From G963677445 sp963678275 (GTDB lineage Bacteria > Bacteroidota > Ignavibacteria > Ignavibacteriales > Melioribacteraceae), in NCBI GenBank assembly GCA_963678275.1, contig OY782765.1, positions 5,704,001 through 5,768,000 on the forward strand: DNA of 64,000 nucleotides, written 5' to 3'. Below the pieces are notes generated by a model, which saw nothing but the letters and a program-made list of their open reading frames with translations, made no database searches and was not told the origin of the DNA. Shown here in pieces: positions 7,890 through 16,760 of this stretch (positions are counted from its first letter, which is position 1; every line of letters begins with the position of its first letter). The position numbers and the translations under genes are program-made.

Positions 7890-8882
7890 TTGAATTTTGA
7901 CGATATTCTTAAAAAAACCGGCGATGGATATACCCTTGGCCGGGAGGAATTAATCTGGCTTTTATCCCTTGCTCCCGATTCACCCCTAAGCTATATGGTT
8001 ATGGCTGAAGCAAACCGGATATCAAAAGAGCTCACTAATAACCAGGCTGAGGTTCACGCGCAGTTTGCTCTTAACCTTGGGCCTTGTCCCTGCCATTGCG
8101 CCTTCTGTTCATTCGCTCAGCAGAACGGAGTATTTACAGAGGAGACAAGAATCAGTGTTGAGCAGGCGGTTGCTCACGGCAAGCAGTTTGAGACAGATGG
8201 CGCCAATGCCATTTTTATTATGACTACAGGTGTATATCCTTTTGAAATGTTTCTGGAATATTCACGGGAGATAAGAAAAAATCTCAGGCCGGAAACTAAA
8301 ATGATCGCCAATATAGGGGACCAGTCTCTCGAAAATGCGATAAAAGTTAAGGATACAGGATATACTGGCGTTTATCACGCGTTGCGTATGAGGGAGGGAA
8401 TTGACACCGATCTTAAACCTGAAAGAAGAAAACAAAGTATAAGTAATTTTATTGAAGCCGGTCTCAGAGTAGGCACATGCGTTGAGCCTGTCGGACCTGA
8501 GCATACAAATGAGGAGATAACCGAGAGCATCCTTTATACCGCGTCATTTAATCCTTCATATAGCGGATCGGCCAGGAGGATATCCATTCCGGGTACAGAG
8601 ATCAGCAAAAGGGGAATGATAAGTGAATTACGTATGGCTCAGATTGTGGCTGTAACCAGACTGGGCATGCCCCGCTCGGTTATCGGCAACTGCACTCATG
8701 AACCATGCACCCTCGGCGCAATCGGGGGAGCAAATCTTTTCTGGGCTGAAGTGGGGGCTAACCCACGGGATGTAAAGGAAAATACCGAAGAAGGAAGAGG
8801 CCATACAGTCGCGGGATGCGCTAAAATCTTTGAGGAAGCCGGATGGGATACTTATGATGGCGAATCGAGGTATTACAGTTAA
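7890..8882 (+). CDS. BioB/HmdB-like radical SAM enzyme
   Basis: A radical SAM protein of about 330 residues. The TTG at 7890 has AAGGAAG at proper spacing; a TTG at 7848 gives 344 residues. The cluster motif is CX3CX2C in GPCPCHCAFCSF (Cys80, Cys84 and Cys87 counted from the longer start), with an extra Cys82 inside it. IFIMTTGVYPF, MIANIGDQSLENA, VYHALRMREG and GTCVEPVGPEHT follow the BioB-type barrel. NCTHEPCTLGAIGGANLFWAEVGANPRD near the end is a distinct conserved block with two more Cys. It belongs to the biotin-synthase superfamily, but no biotin genes are near, and the motif set is closer to the BioB-like enzymes of uncertain substrate. It is monocistronic and convergent with aspS. Confidence 0.75.
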   Translation: MNFDDILKKTGDGYTLGREELIWLLSLAPDSPLSYMVMAEANRISKELTNNQAEVHAQFALNLGPCPCHCAFCSFAQQNGVFTEETRISVEQAVAHGKQFETDGANAIFIMTTGVYPFEMFLEYSREIRKNLRPETKMIANIGDQSLENAIKVKDTGYTGVYHALRMREGIDTDLKPERRKQSISNFIEAGLRVGTCVEPVGPEHTNEEITESILYTASFNPSYSGSARRISIPGTEISKRGMISELRMAQIVAVTRLGMPRSVIGNCTHEPCTLGAIGGANLFWAEVGANPRDVKENTEEGRGHTVAGCAKIFEEAGWDTYDGESRYYS

Positions 8883-8892
8883 TAAAAATTCC

Positions 8893-8920
8893 GGTCCCCC
8901 GAAGAATAATTCAGGGGACC
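8893..8920. terminator. Hairpin between convergent genes
   Basis: GGTCCCC (8893-8899) pairs with GGGGACC (8914-8920). On the minus strand it is followed by GGAATTTTTATT, so it best serves as the aspS terminator. It could act on both strands. Confidence 0.6.
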
Positions 8921-8927
8921 TGCCAAA

Positions 8928-10697
8928 TTATATATCAAGTTTTATATGAAGTTCTTTTAACTGTTCATCGGCCACACCGGCGGGGGAATCATCCATGAGG
9001 GAGATGCCGCTGGTGGTTTTCGGGAAAGCTATTACTTCGCGGATCGATTGCTCACCGGCGAATATCATCACGAGTCTGTCAAATCCGAAAGCGATCCCTC
9101 CATGCGGCGGGGCGCCGAATCGGAAAGCGTTCATCAGGAAGCCGAATTTTTCTTTCGCTTCTTCATCCGAGATACCGAGCGCGCGGAACATCTTCTGCTG
9201 AAGGGCTGAATCATGTATCCTTATACTTCCCCCCGCAACTTCATGTCCATTCAGAACCAGGTCATAAGCTCTGGCGCGAACCTTACCCGGGTCAGATTCC
9301 ATATATTCAACATCCTCGAAATTTGGGGATGTGAAGGGGTGATGCATAGCGTAATATCTTTCTGTTTCCTCATCCCATTCGAATAAGGGGAAATCGGTAA
9401 CCCAGAGAAGAGCAGGTTTGGAGTCAGGTTTAACAAGCTCCATTCGTTTTGCCATTTCGAGTCTTACAGCTCCCATGGCATTGAGGGAGGTTGTTGTATT
9501 TCCCGCTATCATCAGTAACAAATCACCTGTCCTGGCGTCAAGTGTTGAAACAATATTTTCTTTTTCCTCATCAGTGAGGAATTTAGCGATCGGGGAATTG
9601 AATCCATCTTCTTTCAGTTTTATCCAGACCAAACCGCCGGCGCCATGTTTTTTCGCCAGGTCGGTAAGTGTATCGAGCTGCTTGCGTGAATATTCGGCGC
9701 AGCCTTCCGCTTTTATTGCTGTAATAATGCCATTATTGTTAATTGTATCACTGAATACTTTAAATCCGCTTCCCTTCAGTTTTTCGTTCATTGTGGTCAT
9801 TTCCAGACCAAAACGAAGGTCAGGTTTGTCAGAGCCATATTTTTCCATCGCTTCCTGGTATGAAAGCCTCGGAATGGGTAGTTCCAGATCATACCCCTTA
9901 ATTTCACTGAAGAAGGTTTTCATCATTCCTTCCACAAGCTCAAATATCTGGGGGATATCAACAAATGACATTTCAATATCAATCTGGGTAAACTCAAGCT
10001 GTCGGTCGGCGCGGAGGTCTTCATCCCTGAAACATTTAACAATCTGGAAATAACGGTCAAATCCTGATACCATAAGTAATTGTTTATATGTTTGGGGCGA
10101 CTGTGGGAGGGCGTAAAACCTGCCTTTGTTAATTCTGCTCGGAACGAGGAAATCGCGGGCTCCTTCGGGGGTGCTTTTCATCAACACCGGGGTTTCCACT
10201 TCGATAAAGTTTTTATCCGTCAGATAATTCCTCGCGATCAATGCCATTTTATGACGCAGAAGCATATTCCGCTGCATTTCATTTCTGCGGAGATCGAGGT
10301 AACGGTATTTCAGTTTAAGTTCGTCGGTCGCGTCAACGTCATCCTTTATTACGAATGGGGGAGTATCAGCGGGATTGAGGATATCCAGCTTTTCGATCAG
10401 AACATCCACATGACCGGTGGTCATTTTTTCATTTATTGTGCCATCCGGGCGTTTTCTTACTGTCCCTTCAATGGCCAGCACAAATTCTGAACGGATCGGT
10501 TTGGCGATGTCAAATAATTCGCTGTTGTCTCCAGGTTCAATGACAGTCTGTGTCACTCCGTAACGGTCGCGTAAATTTATAAAAAGCACTCCGCCCAGGT
10601 TTCTTTCACTGTCAACCCAGCCGTTGAGCACAACTTTTTCACCAACATGTTTTTCTCGTAATTCGCCGCACGTATGCGTTCTGTAGTTAAATAACAT
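8928..10697 (-). CDS. aspS: Aspartyl-tRNA synthetase
   Basis: A class IIb synthetase of 589 residues that charges tRNA-Asp. The N-terminal OB-fold anticodon domain carries LNGWVDSERNLGGVLFINLRDR. Motif 2 is the CFRDEDLRADRQLEFTQIDIE region, and motif 3 is GIAFGFDRLVMIF. The GAD insertion domain typical of bacterial enzymes lies around residues 290-420. The length matches the bacterial type. The ATG at 10697 follows GGGGA. It appears to be transcribed alone. Confidence 0.97.
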   Translation of the reverse strand: MLFNYRTHTCGELREKHVGEKVVLNGWVDSERNLGGVLFINLRDRYGVTQTVIEPGDNSELFDIAKPIRSEFVLAIEGTVRKRPDGTINEKMTTGHVDVLIEKLDILNPADTPPFVIKDDVDATDELKLKYRYLDLRRNEMQRNMLLRHKMALIARNYLTDKNFIEVETPVLMKSTPEGARDFLVPSRINKGRFYALPQSPQTYKQLLMVSGFDRYFQIVKCFRDEDLRADRQLEFTQIDIEMSFVDIPQIFELVEGMMKTFFSEIKGYDLELPIPRLSYQEAMEKYGSDKPDLRFGLEMTTMNEKLKGSGFKVFSDTINNNGIITAIKAEGCAEYSRKQLDTLTDLAKKHGAGGLVWIKLKEDGFNSPIAKFLTDEEKENIVSTLDARTGDLLLMIAGNTTTSLNAMGAVRLEMAKRMELVKPDSKPALLWVTDFPLFEWDEETERYYAMHHPFTSPNFEDVEYMESDPGKVRARAYDLVLNGHEVAGGSIRIHDSALQQKMFRALGISDEEAKEKFGFLMNAFRFGAPPHGGIAFGFDRLVMIFAGEQSIREVIAFPKTTSGISLMDDSPAGVADEQLKELHIKLDI

Positions 10698-11277
10698 TTT
10701 TTCCCCGTGGATAATCGGTTTTAATAATTTTCAGGAAATATAATTTTTCAGTCTCCAAAAATAACCAATTATAAATGAGGGGGCAAATTGAATTGTGAAT
10801 GGTGAATTGGGCTGATTTGATTTTGGTTAACCACAATGGACACGAAGAAGGCGCAATGAGACCAAAATGACGAAGCAGTATTCGCATTTAAAAATATGAC
10901 AAAGCAAAGCGAGGCCGAGGATGAGTACTCCGTAAGGATTTAAATTCTACGCGAAATAGCAAGAAATATATCAACAAGTTGAAAGTATATTTGCCAGGTA
11001 AAAGTTTTGTGATTACTCGAGGTGAGTCCTCCCCCGACCTCCGGTAAAAGACGACCGGAGGCCACCCCCTCCAAAGGGGGACATTACGTATTTTATCCCC
11101 CTTTGGAGGGGGTGGCAATGAAGCGCCTTTCTTCATTGACGGGGGAGGATATAACATGGAAGTGACACAAATGGGTAATAAATTCTGGCTTGCCAGTTTA
11201 TGAGTACGATTATTTATTCAGGATATGGGCTGCAATTCTTTTATAACTTTATTCTCAATTGAACATCTAAAGACTAT
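10698..11277. other. Intergenic region with repeat modules
   Basis: No gene is seen. It holds a degenerate copy of the CGTAAGGA-TTAAATTCTACGC module at 10926-10962 and the branched palindrome at 11026-11151. Confidence 0.6.
11026..11151. repeat. Cloverleaf-like palindromic element
   Basis: The outer arms TCCTCCCCCG and CGGGGGAGGA pair. Inside are a hairpin CCTCCGGT/ACCGGAGG, a 21 bp perfect stem starting GCCACCCCCTCC and ending GGAGGGGGTGGC, and a small hairpin AATGAA/TTCATT. The result is a three-armed fold. No transposase is encoded, so it could be a MITE-like or REP-like element. Confidence 0.75.
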
Positions 11278-11718
11278 ATGATGAAGCTGGAAAAAAAATT
11301 GTGGAGTATGAGGATTGCAAATATGGCGGTGCTGGCAATCTTCGGGATTTTTATCTCCTGCTCGGATGAACAAATAAAAGTCATCAAAAATTATTCTGAT
11401 GAAAGAATGAAAATTTCGGTAAATTTTCTTTATCAGAATCATTCAAATAAGTTTTTATATGCCGATTTGATAGTAAAGAATATCACTGGTGATTCAGTAA
11501 AATTTACGAATGCGGGACTTCTTCTTTTTTTTGAGAAGGATTCAGCAAGGGCTTATTTTACATCCATCGCCACCATGGCGATTGATTTTGCTGAAAAGGA
11601 AATAGCCGGAGGAGATTCATTGAATTTTGGCATATATTTCCCTGTGAAAAAAATCCTTCATCAGAATGAAATAAATAACTCAGTGATTGTTTATAAACAT
11701 CCTGCTGCGGGAATTTGA
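11278..11718 (+). CDS. Putative lipoprotein, unknown function
   Basis: About 146 residues. MRIANMAVLAIFGIFISC followed by SDE is a lipoprotein signal with the Cys at the end. The start may be the ATG at 11278 or the one at 11308; neither has a strong ribosome site. The mature part (KISVNFLYQNHSNKFLYADLIVKNITGDSVKFTNAG) looks like a beta-sandwich resembling Ig-like or DUF-type envelope proteins. It ends without further domains. It is flanked on both sides by repeat-rich DNA, and no functional partner is adjacent. Confidence 0.55.
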   Translation: MMKLEKKLWSMRIANMAVLAIFGIFISCSDEQIKVIKNYSDERMKISVNFLYQNHSNKFLYADLIVKNITGDSVKFTNAGLLLFFEKDSARAYFTSIATMAIDFAEKEIAGGDSLNFGIYFPVKKILHQNEINNSVIVYKHPAAGI

Positions 11719-12926
11719 GAATAACGGTGTTTAACTGATCATTTTGAATGGATAGTATTTTCTAAAAATTTGTATTGGATTAGAACAAAATCAAAACTGG
11801 AAAAAGAAATTATTGCCCAACTCTTATTCCATAAATTGGCGGAGCCAGATAAAAAATGAATCCGAAGAAAAAATCGTACTCGTACTCGTAATTCCGCCCC
11901 CTCAGGAAAAATTAACCACACAAAAACAATCTCCCAAACCTGAGAGGCCGGCGCCGCAGTTCTGTGGGACATGCGGGACGAATGGGACTGCCCGGTGGCT
12001 GAGCGGAGTCGAAGCCACCGGCTTATATTTGTGAAATATTTTTCCGGTTTTTATACAGCGCAAGAAATATTGTGTACCTGACGGCACACTGATTTGTTTT
12101 CTCTCTTATTTTTTCTACCAATATTTTGCCCCTAACGGGGCAATTTAAAATTGTTACAAAATTATTTGTCCCGTTAGGGACAGCATATTGGTAAGAAACG
12201 ATCAAAGAATAAATGCGCCGTGTGCCGTCAGGTACACCATATTAGCCACCTGAAATAAAATGAACACCCCCGCCGCCGTCACCCAACCCGGCCATCATAC
12301 TCCTACTCTGATTTTTTGATACTGTTACCGATACCGAAAATACAAAGGCAATAAGGTTATTATTTGGGGGATGGGGAATCCTCTGCTACTAAGGTTAAAA
12401 AACAAAAAATAAGGTTTTTTTTTACGCCTCAGCGCCTTTGCGTGAGATAAAAACCGATTTCGATGACGATTTCGACTTGGATTTATTGCTTATTCAGGCA
12501 TTGGCAGCTTATTAATTCAGGTTTAAGATTGCGCAATCCCGTTCTTTTGGCTAAAGCCCTTTGTGGTTATCAGGTGTTCCTGAATACTCCGGCCTAAAGG
12601 CGCGGAGTTATTTTAAACTCGATTTTGTATAAGCTTGATATCCTTAAACATCGTAATCATAGACTGGCAAGCCAGAAGTATAAAATGGATAGTGGAGAGA
12701 TAAGAACCGGCAATTTTTCTTTAAGATAACTTCAAAATCTCCAAAAAGTCCCGCCAGGGATTCTCCGCGGCGAACAGGCAGACAGAATTCCCCGGTAAAT
12801 TGATGGTGAAATAAAATTTTGCCATTATGCGCAGAATTTAACTCCTTACGCATTATATCTCCTGTTGTTTTTGTTGTTACGGGTTTCGTATATTATAAAC
12901 TTAAACCAAATTATTGAGTGTTGGAA
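11719..12926. other. Repeat-rich intergenic region
   Basis: No supported gene. In order it holds a hairpin of the GCTGAGCGGAGTCGAAGC family (about 11990-12030), the inverted-repeat element at 12072-12237, a reversed composite module (about 12275-12480: AACCTTAGTAGC, GGTATC and TCGAAA parts read on the minus strand), and a reversed TTAAATTCTGCGC module at 12813-12850. Confidence 0.65.
12072..12237. repeat. MITE-like branched inverted repeat, copy 1
   Basis: Perfect 18 bp terminal inverted repeats GTGTACCTGACGGCACAC bound a 166 bp element. Inside, ACCAATAT pairs with ATATTGGT and encloses two hairpins, GCCCCTAACGGGGC and GTCCCGTTAGGGAC. A second full copy is at 24878-25038 and a right half is at 53610-53660. 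It encodes no protein. Confidence 0.85.
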
Positions 12927-14222
12927 ATGAAATTTATTGTGATCAAATTAGTGCTGATAACATTTGTCTTAGTGGTTTCTTCTCTGACAGCCCAGTGGGA
13001 AAATGTATCAGGCGATTTACCCGGTGACGGGGCGGGATTTTCATTATATGCTCTTAACCGGGATATCGCGGTTGTTTCGATAACCAATCAGCTTTATAGG
13101 ACAGATAACGGGGGAATTAACTGGAGGGAGATTGCTGCTGAATATTCAGTCATTGATGTTGAGATGATCGACTCCTTAGTGATCATCGCCGCCGCGGAAC
13201 AATCGATAATAAAGTCGACCGATGGAGGGGATAGCTGGAATACAAAATTTGCCGGGGCGAATTATACTCCATTTTTTGATTACCTCGAAATGTTCAACGC
13301 CGACGAGGGAATAGCTGTGGGTGACGCCCCGGATAACTTCTCCCCGATGCTTGTTGTTTCTACCAGCGATGGAGGAGAAACCTGGGTAATAAAGAGCAAT
13401 ACCCCGAACGGATATTGGTCGAGGGATACCTGGAAAAGGATATGTTTTGTCAACGGTCTGACCGGCTGGTTAATTACTCCGGGTGTTTCGGACCTGATGA
13501 AAACATCGGATGGGGGAGATACATGGTTTGATACCGGCTGCCCGGTCTCAGGAAAATATGTTGTGAAGTTCGCGAACTCTTTAAAAGGAATTGTCTACGG
13601 CTTCGATTATAATAACCCCTCATATCCAAAATATTTTTGCGCGACAAGCGATGGCGGGAGCTCATGGAATACTTTAACGGGTGTTATCGCCGACTGGGCC
13701 GAAGATATTGAATTTTTCAGGGATGATACCGACAAATTATTGATCTGTACAAATAAAAGCCTATACTACAGCAGTGATTTTGGGGAAAGCTGGACCGATC
13801 TTACTTACCAGCTTCATACCGACAGCGCCAAAGTTTTGCGCGATCTTCATTTTACTGAAGATGGCTGCTGCTGGCTGATGGGTGATGGAGGCCGTGTATT
13901 CAGAAACCGTGATCTAAATACAATCACCGTTGTGAAAACAAAGTGGGAAAATTCTCCCGCTCAGTTTTCTCTTAACCAGAATTATCCCAATCCTTTTAAT
14001 CCGGCGACCACGATCAGTTATTCAATTCCGGAAAACTGCCATGTTTTATTGAATATATACGATTCTCTCGGAAGGGAGATAATGGAATTGCAGAACGATT
14101 TTTTATATGCGGGAATTTACAACATTCAATTTGACGCTTCAGCACTTTCCAGCGGGGTTTATTATTATGTTCTTACCGCGGGAAATTTTTCAATGACAAA
14201 AAAATGCCTGGTAATGAAGTGA
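12927..14222 (+). CDS. Secreted YCF48/BNR-type propeller protein with type IX sorting domain
   Basis: About 431 residues, from the ATG at 12927 (a GTG at 12918 is also in frame). MKFIVIKLVLITFVLVVSSLTAQ is the signal peptide. The body has repeated beta-propeller blades with Asp-box-like motifs: YRTDNGGINWREI, STDGGDSWNTKF, TSDGGETWVIKS, TSDGGDTWFDTG, TSDGGSSWNTLT and SSDFGESWTDLT. The family includes photosystem stability factors and sialidase-like folds, but here no catalytic residues are evident. The C-terminal domain begins QNYPNPFNPAT and ends SGVYYYVLTAGN, then KKCLVMK, which marks type IX export or surface attachment. The next gene, a truncated antitoxin, is about 50 bp downstream. Confidence 0.85.
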   Translation: MKFIVIKLVLITFVLVVSSLTAQWENVSGDLPGDGAGFSLYALNRDIAVVSITNQLYRTDNGGINWREIAAEYSVIDVEMIDSLVIIAAAEQSIIKSTDGGDSWNTKFAGANYTPFFDYLEMFNADEGIAVGDAPDNFSPMLVVSTSDGGETWVIKSNTPNGYWSRDTWKRICFVNGLTGWLITPGVSDLMKTSDGGDTWFDTGCPVSGKYVVKFANSLKGIVYGFDYNNPSYPKYFCATSDGGSSWNTLTGVIADWAEDIEFFRDDTDKLLICTNKSLYYSSDFGESWTDLTYQLHTDSAKVLRDLHFTEDGCCWLMGDGGRVFRNRDLNTITVVKTKWENSPAQFSLNQNYPNPFNPATTISYSIPENCHVLLNIYDSLGREIMELQNDFLYAGIYNIQFDASALSSGVYYYVLTAGNFSMTKKCLVMK

Positions 14223-14273
14223 TTTTTGAAAATATAAGAGAACATATGAATGACCGTGAAACAGGGAAATACT

Positions 14274-14453
14274 ATGAAAAACTTAAAAGAGATACCAAAA
14301 TTTGAGAGTGAGGAAAAGGAAAGGGAATTTTGGGCAAAAAATGATTCGACTGAATATATTAACTGGGATCAAGCGGAAATTACATCCCTTCCCAAATTGA
14401 AACCCTCTGCCAAAACTATCAGCTTAAGACTTCCGGGGCCAGAGCTAAAATAA
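14274..14453 (+). pseudogene. Truncated CopG/BrnA-type antitoxin
   Basis: From the ATG at 14274 (AGGGA upstream) this encodes 59 residues matching the start of CopG-type antitoxins: IPKFESEEKEREFWAKNDSTEYINWDQAE, then LKPSAKTISLRLP. In the family the ribbon-helix-helix DNA-binding part continues for about 25 residues after SLRLP. Here the frame ends at GPELK and a stop, and the region after it has no matching continuation. No BrnT-type toxin is adjacent. It is most likely a decayed remnant of a toxin-antitoxin locus. Confidence 0.6.
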
Positions 14454-14455
14454 TT

Positions 14456-14577
14456 CTGTCGTCCCTGTCGGGATTCTTTTAAAAGTATACTATTTATATC
14501 GAGATGAATCAGATATAAAAAGTCCCATTAAGGAGGACGGATAATAGCCCCACAATTCATTGTGACTGAAAATTATA
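14456..14577. repeat. Dispersed repeat (GTCCC/CAATTCATTGTG family)
   Basis: The segment contains GTCGTCCCTGTCGGGA, AAAAGTCCC and GGATAATAGCCCCACAATTCATTGTG. The same pieces occur in another order at 53999-54110. It does not code. Confidence 0.6.
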
Positions 14578-15027
14578 ATGACCAGGTTATTACGTATGAA
14601 CTCAAAAATAAAAATTGATAATGATTTTATCTCTGTCAGCTCTTTTACTTTTCCTGCAATGAGCTTAAGTTCAGCAAGAACTAATATGCGCAGGCACGAA
14701 TTTCAACTGATCCTGAATCCGGAGGAAACAGCCCGCGAGATGAATAAAATCTATCAAAATTGGGTGGAATTGTCCAAAATTGATGATACGCAGTGTGGTT
14801 CTCCCCAGGATGAGCTGGCTATAGCGGGATATCCGGAACTGATTGATCTTCTGAAAGATGAGGAGCTTACCTTGCTGGCGCTGGGCAATTACCTTGTAAG
14901 AGAATTATTTGAAATAATGCTCCCCGACGGGTCATCCGAAAGAATATACTGGTTTGATAAAGTGACGGGATGCGAAATAACAGAAGATGATGTTATTCTT
15001 TATGGAATCTGTTACAGCCGGAAATAA
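14578..15027 (+). CDS. Hypothetical soluble protein
   Basis: Up to 149 residues from the ATG at 14578, with alternative starts at 14596 and beyond and no clear ribosome site. It has no signal peptide or membrane segment. Codon use and composition look coding (ARTNMRRHEFQLILNPEETAREMNKI, ELAIAGYPELIDLLKDEELTLLALG). A C-terminal Cys pair lies in VTGCEITEDDVILYGICYS. No family was recognised. It lies 83 bp upstream of pdxB on the same strand. Confidence 0.45.
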   Translation: MTRLLRMNSKIKIDNDFISVSSFTFPAMSLSSARTNMRRHEFQLILNPEETAREMNKIYQNWVELSKIDDTQCGSPQDELAIAGYPELIDLLKDEELTLLALGNYLVRELFEIMLPDGSSERIYWFDKVTGCEITEDDVILYGICYSRK

Positions 15028-15110
15028 TATTCAATTTGAATTTATCGGAAATAGTTTGTTTTGCCGGAAGAATTATATTCAATAAATTTGGGCAATAAAC
15101 TGAGGAAAAT

Positions 15111-16220
15111 ATGAAAATTATTGTTGATGAAAATATCCCCATGGGAGTGGAAGCCTTTTCTACCCTGGGTGAAGTGTTTACCGCTTCCGCCAGAAAGATA
15201 GATAATATAATGGTGAAAGACGCGGATATACTGATCACACGTTCGCAGACAAAGGTAAACCGGGAATTGCTGGAGGGAACCGCTGTAAAATTTGCCGGCA
15301 CCTGCACAATAGGACTGGACCATTATGACACAGAATACCTGAAAAAATCGGGAGTGGTATTCAGCAACGCGGCGGGATGTAATTCACAGAGTGTGGCGGA
15401 ATACTGGCTGAGCGCCATTTCTTATTTCGCGATCAGGAATGGATTTGAGTTCAAAGGAAAGACTGTCGGTATAATCGGTGTGGGAAATATCGGTAAAAAG
15501 ATAAAACGTTATTCCGAAGCGCTCGGCATGGAGCCGGTTCTTAATGATCCTCCACTTAAAAGGTTAACGGGCGGAGCTGAATACAGGCCGATTGAAGAAG
15601 CCCTTAAATGTGATATTGTCACTTTTCACACTCCCCTTAATAAAACGGGAATTGATATATCGGTTCATCTTCTTAATGAGGTGAATATACAGTTTGTTAA
15701 ACCGGGAGCGATTCTGTTTAATTGTTCACGGGGACCGGTGGTGGATAATAAAGTTTTACTCGAACGAATAACCTCGGAAAATGATCTGACGACAATTCTG
15801 GATGTATGGGAAAATGAGCCCGATCTTATGCCTGAGCTGCTTGAGCGTGCGGACCTGGGGACGGCGCATATCGCGGGATATTCCCTCGAGGGGAAAATAA
15901 ATGGCACTAAGATGATCTACGATAAACTTTGTGAATTCCTGGGAACAGAGCCGGAATGGTCACCCGCATGGCCCGAAATAAAAAACAGGGAGATCGATCT
16001 TACCGGATTATCGGGAGATGAAGAGATACTCCATACAATGTTCCGCCATATTTATCCTGTTGAGCAGGATAGCAAAAAACTGAAAGCGGGACTGGCCAAC
16101 CGGGAAAAACCGTTACCGGTGTATTTTGATTACCTGCGCAAAAATTATCTCAATCGTAGAGAGATGGGAGGATATAAGTATTCAGGTTTTAGTGGGGATT
16201 TTTTGGAGAGAATGTTATAG
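15111..16220 (+). CDS. pdxB: 4-phosphoerythronate dehydrogenase
   Basis: A D-2-hydroxyacid dehydrogenase family enzyme of 369 residues acting in pyridoxal phosphate synthesis. It oxidises 4-phospho-D-erythronate with NAD. The N-terminal substrate domain opens MKIIVDENIPMGVEAFSTLGEV, which is characteristic of PdxB. The NAD-binding motif is GIIGVGNIGKKI. The catalytic Arg is in FNCSRGPVVD, the Glu in DVWENEPD and the His in TAHIAGYS. The PdxB-specific C-terminal dimerisation domain (about residues 285-369) is present. The start has GAGGAAAAT upstream. A heptamer tandem array begins at the base after its stop codon. Confidence 0.94.
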   Translation: MKIIVDENIPMGVEAFSTLGEVFTASARKIDNIMVKDADILITRSQTKVNRELLEGTAVKFAGTCTIGLDHYDTEYLKKSGVVFSNAAGCNSQSVAEYWLSAISYFAIRNGFEFKGKTVGIIGVGNIGKKIKRYSEALGMEPVLNDPPLKRLTGGAEYRPIEEALKCDIVTFHTPLNKTGIDISVHLLNEVNIQFVKPGAILFNCSRGPVVDNKVLLERITSENDLTTILDVWENEPDLMPELLERADLGTAHIAGYSLEGKINGTKMIYDKLCEFLGTEPEWSPAWPEIKNREIDLTGLSGDEEILHTMFRHIYPVEQDSKKLKAGLANREKPLPVYFDYLRKNYLNRREMGGYKYSGFSGDFLERML

Positions 16221-16374
16221 AATTATGAATTATGAATTATGAATTATGAATTATGAATTATGAATTATGAATTATGAATTATGAATTATGAATTATGAAT
16301 TATGAATTATGAATTATGAATTATGAATTATGAATTATGAATTATGAATTATGAATTATGAATTATGAATTATG
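16221..16374. repeat. Tandem heptamer array, 22 copies of AATTATG
   Basis: Twenty-two perfect copies of a 7 bp unit start directly after the pdxB stop codon. The array is followed by a partial unit. Such homogeneity suggests recent expansion by slippage, and copy number is likely to vary between strains. Confidence 0.97.
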
Positions 16375-16448
16375 AATTTATTATTGAATATCCCACTTTT
16401 CTATTTCTGAAAGTGGATGATTGATTGATAGTTTTACTATATACAGAG

Positions 16449-16760
16449 TTATTCACTGGAATAGGGTGATTCTTTTTCCTTAACAAACTTAATCTCAACT
16501 TCATATCCCATAGCGCCGGCATATTTTTTCAGCGTCGCGATGGAAGGAGAATGTTTACCCGATTGTAAAGAAGATTCGATTCTTGTGACCGCCGTGGGTT
16601 TGGTTCCCATTCTTTCCGCGACTTCAGCCTGCGTAAGTCCCGATGATTTCCGGGCGAGGAGCATCTCTCTTAATAATCTGTATTCAGTTTCCATTCCATC
16701 ATAGGCTTTTTTGACCGATTTAACTGACAGGGCTCTTTTCTTAAGTTTTTCGTGTGTCAT
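16449..16760 (-). CDS. higA: HigA-type antitoxin (XRE helix-turn-helix)
   Basis: A 103-residue antitoxin. The helix-turn-helix is at about residues 39-75 (SGLTQAEVAERMGTKPTAVTRIESSLQSGKHSPSIATLK), followed by YAGAMGYEVEIKFV, a motif of HigA-like proteins. The start overlaps the end of the higB-type toxin by 20 bp, as expected for a coupled pair with the toxin gene first. It should neutralise the toxin and repress the pair's promoter through the palindrome at 17089-17104. Confidence 0.88.
   Translation of the reverse strand: MTHEKLKKRALSVKSVKKAYDGMETEYRLLREMLLARKSSGLTQAEVAERMGTKPTAVTRIESSLQSGKHSPSIATLKKYAGAMGYEVEIKFVKEKESPYSSE

Noticed and set aside
11813..12205. Several short frames in the 11.8-12.2 kb region
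   Set aside because: They cross the MITE-like element and hairpin modules and lack ribosome sites.
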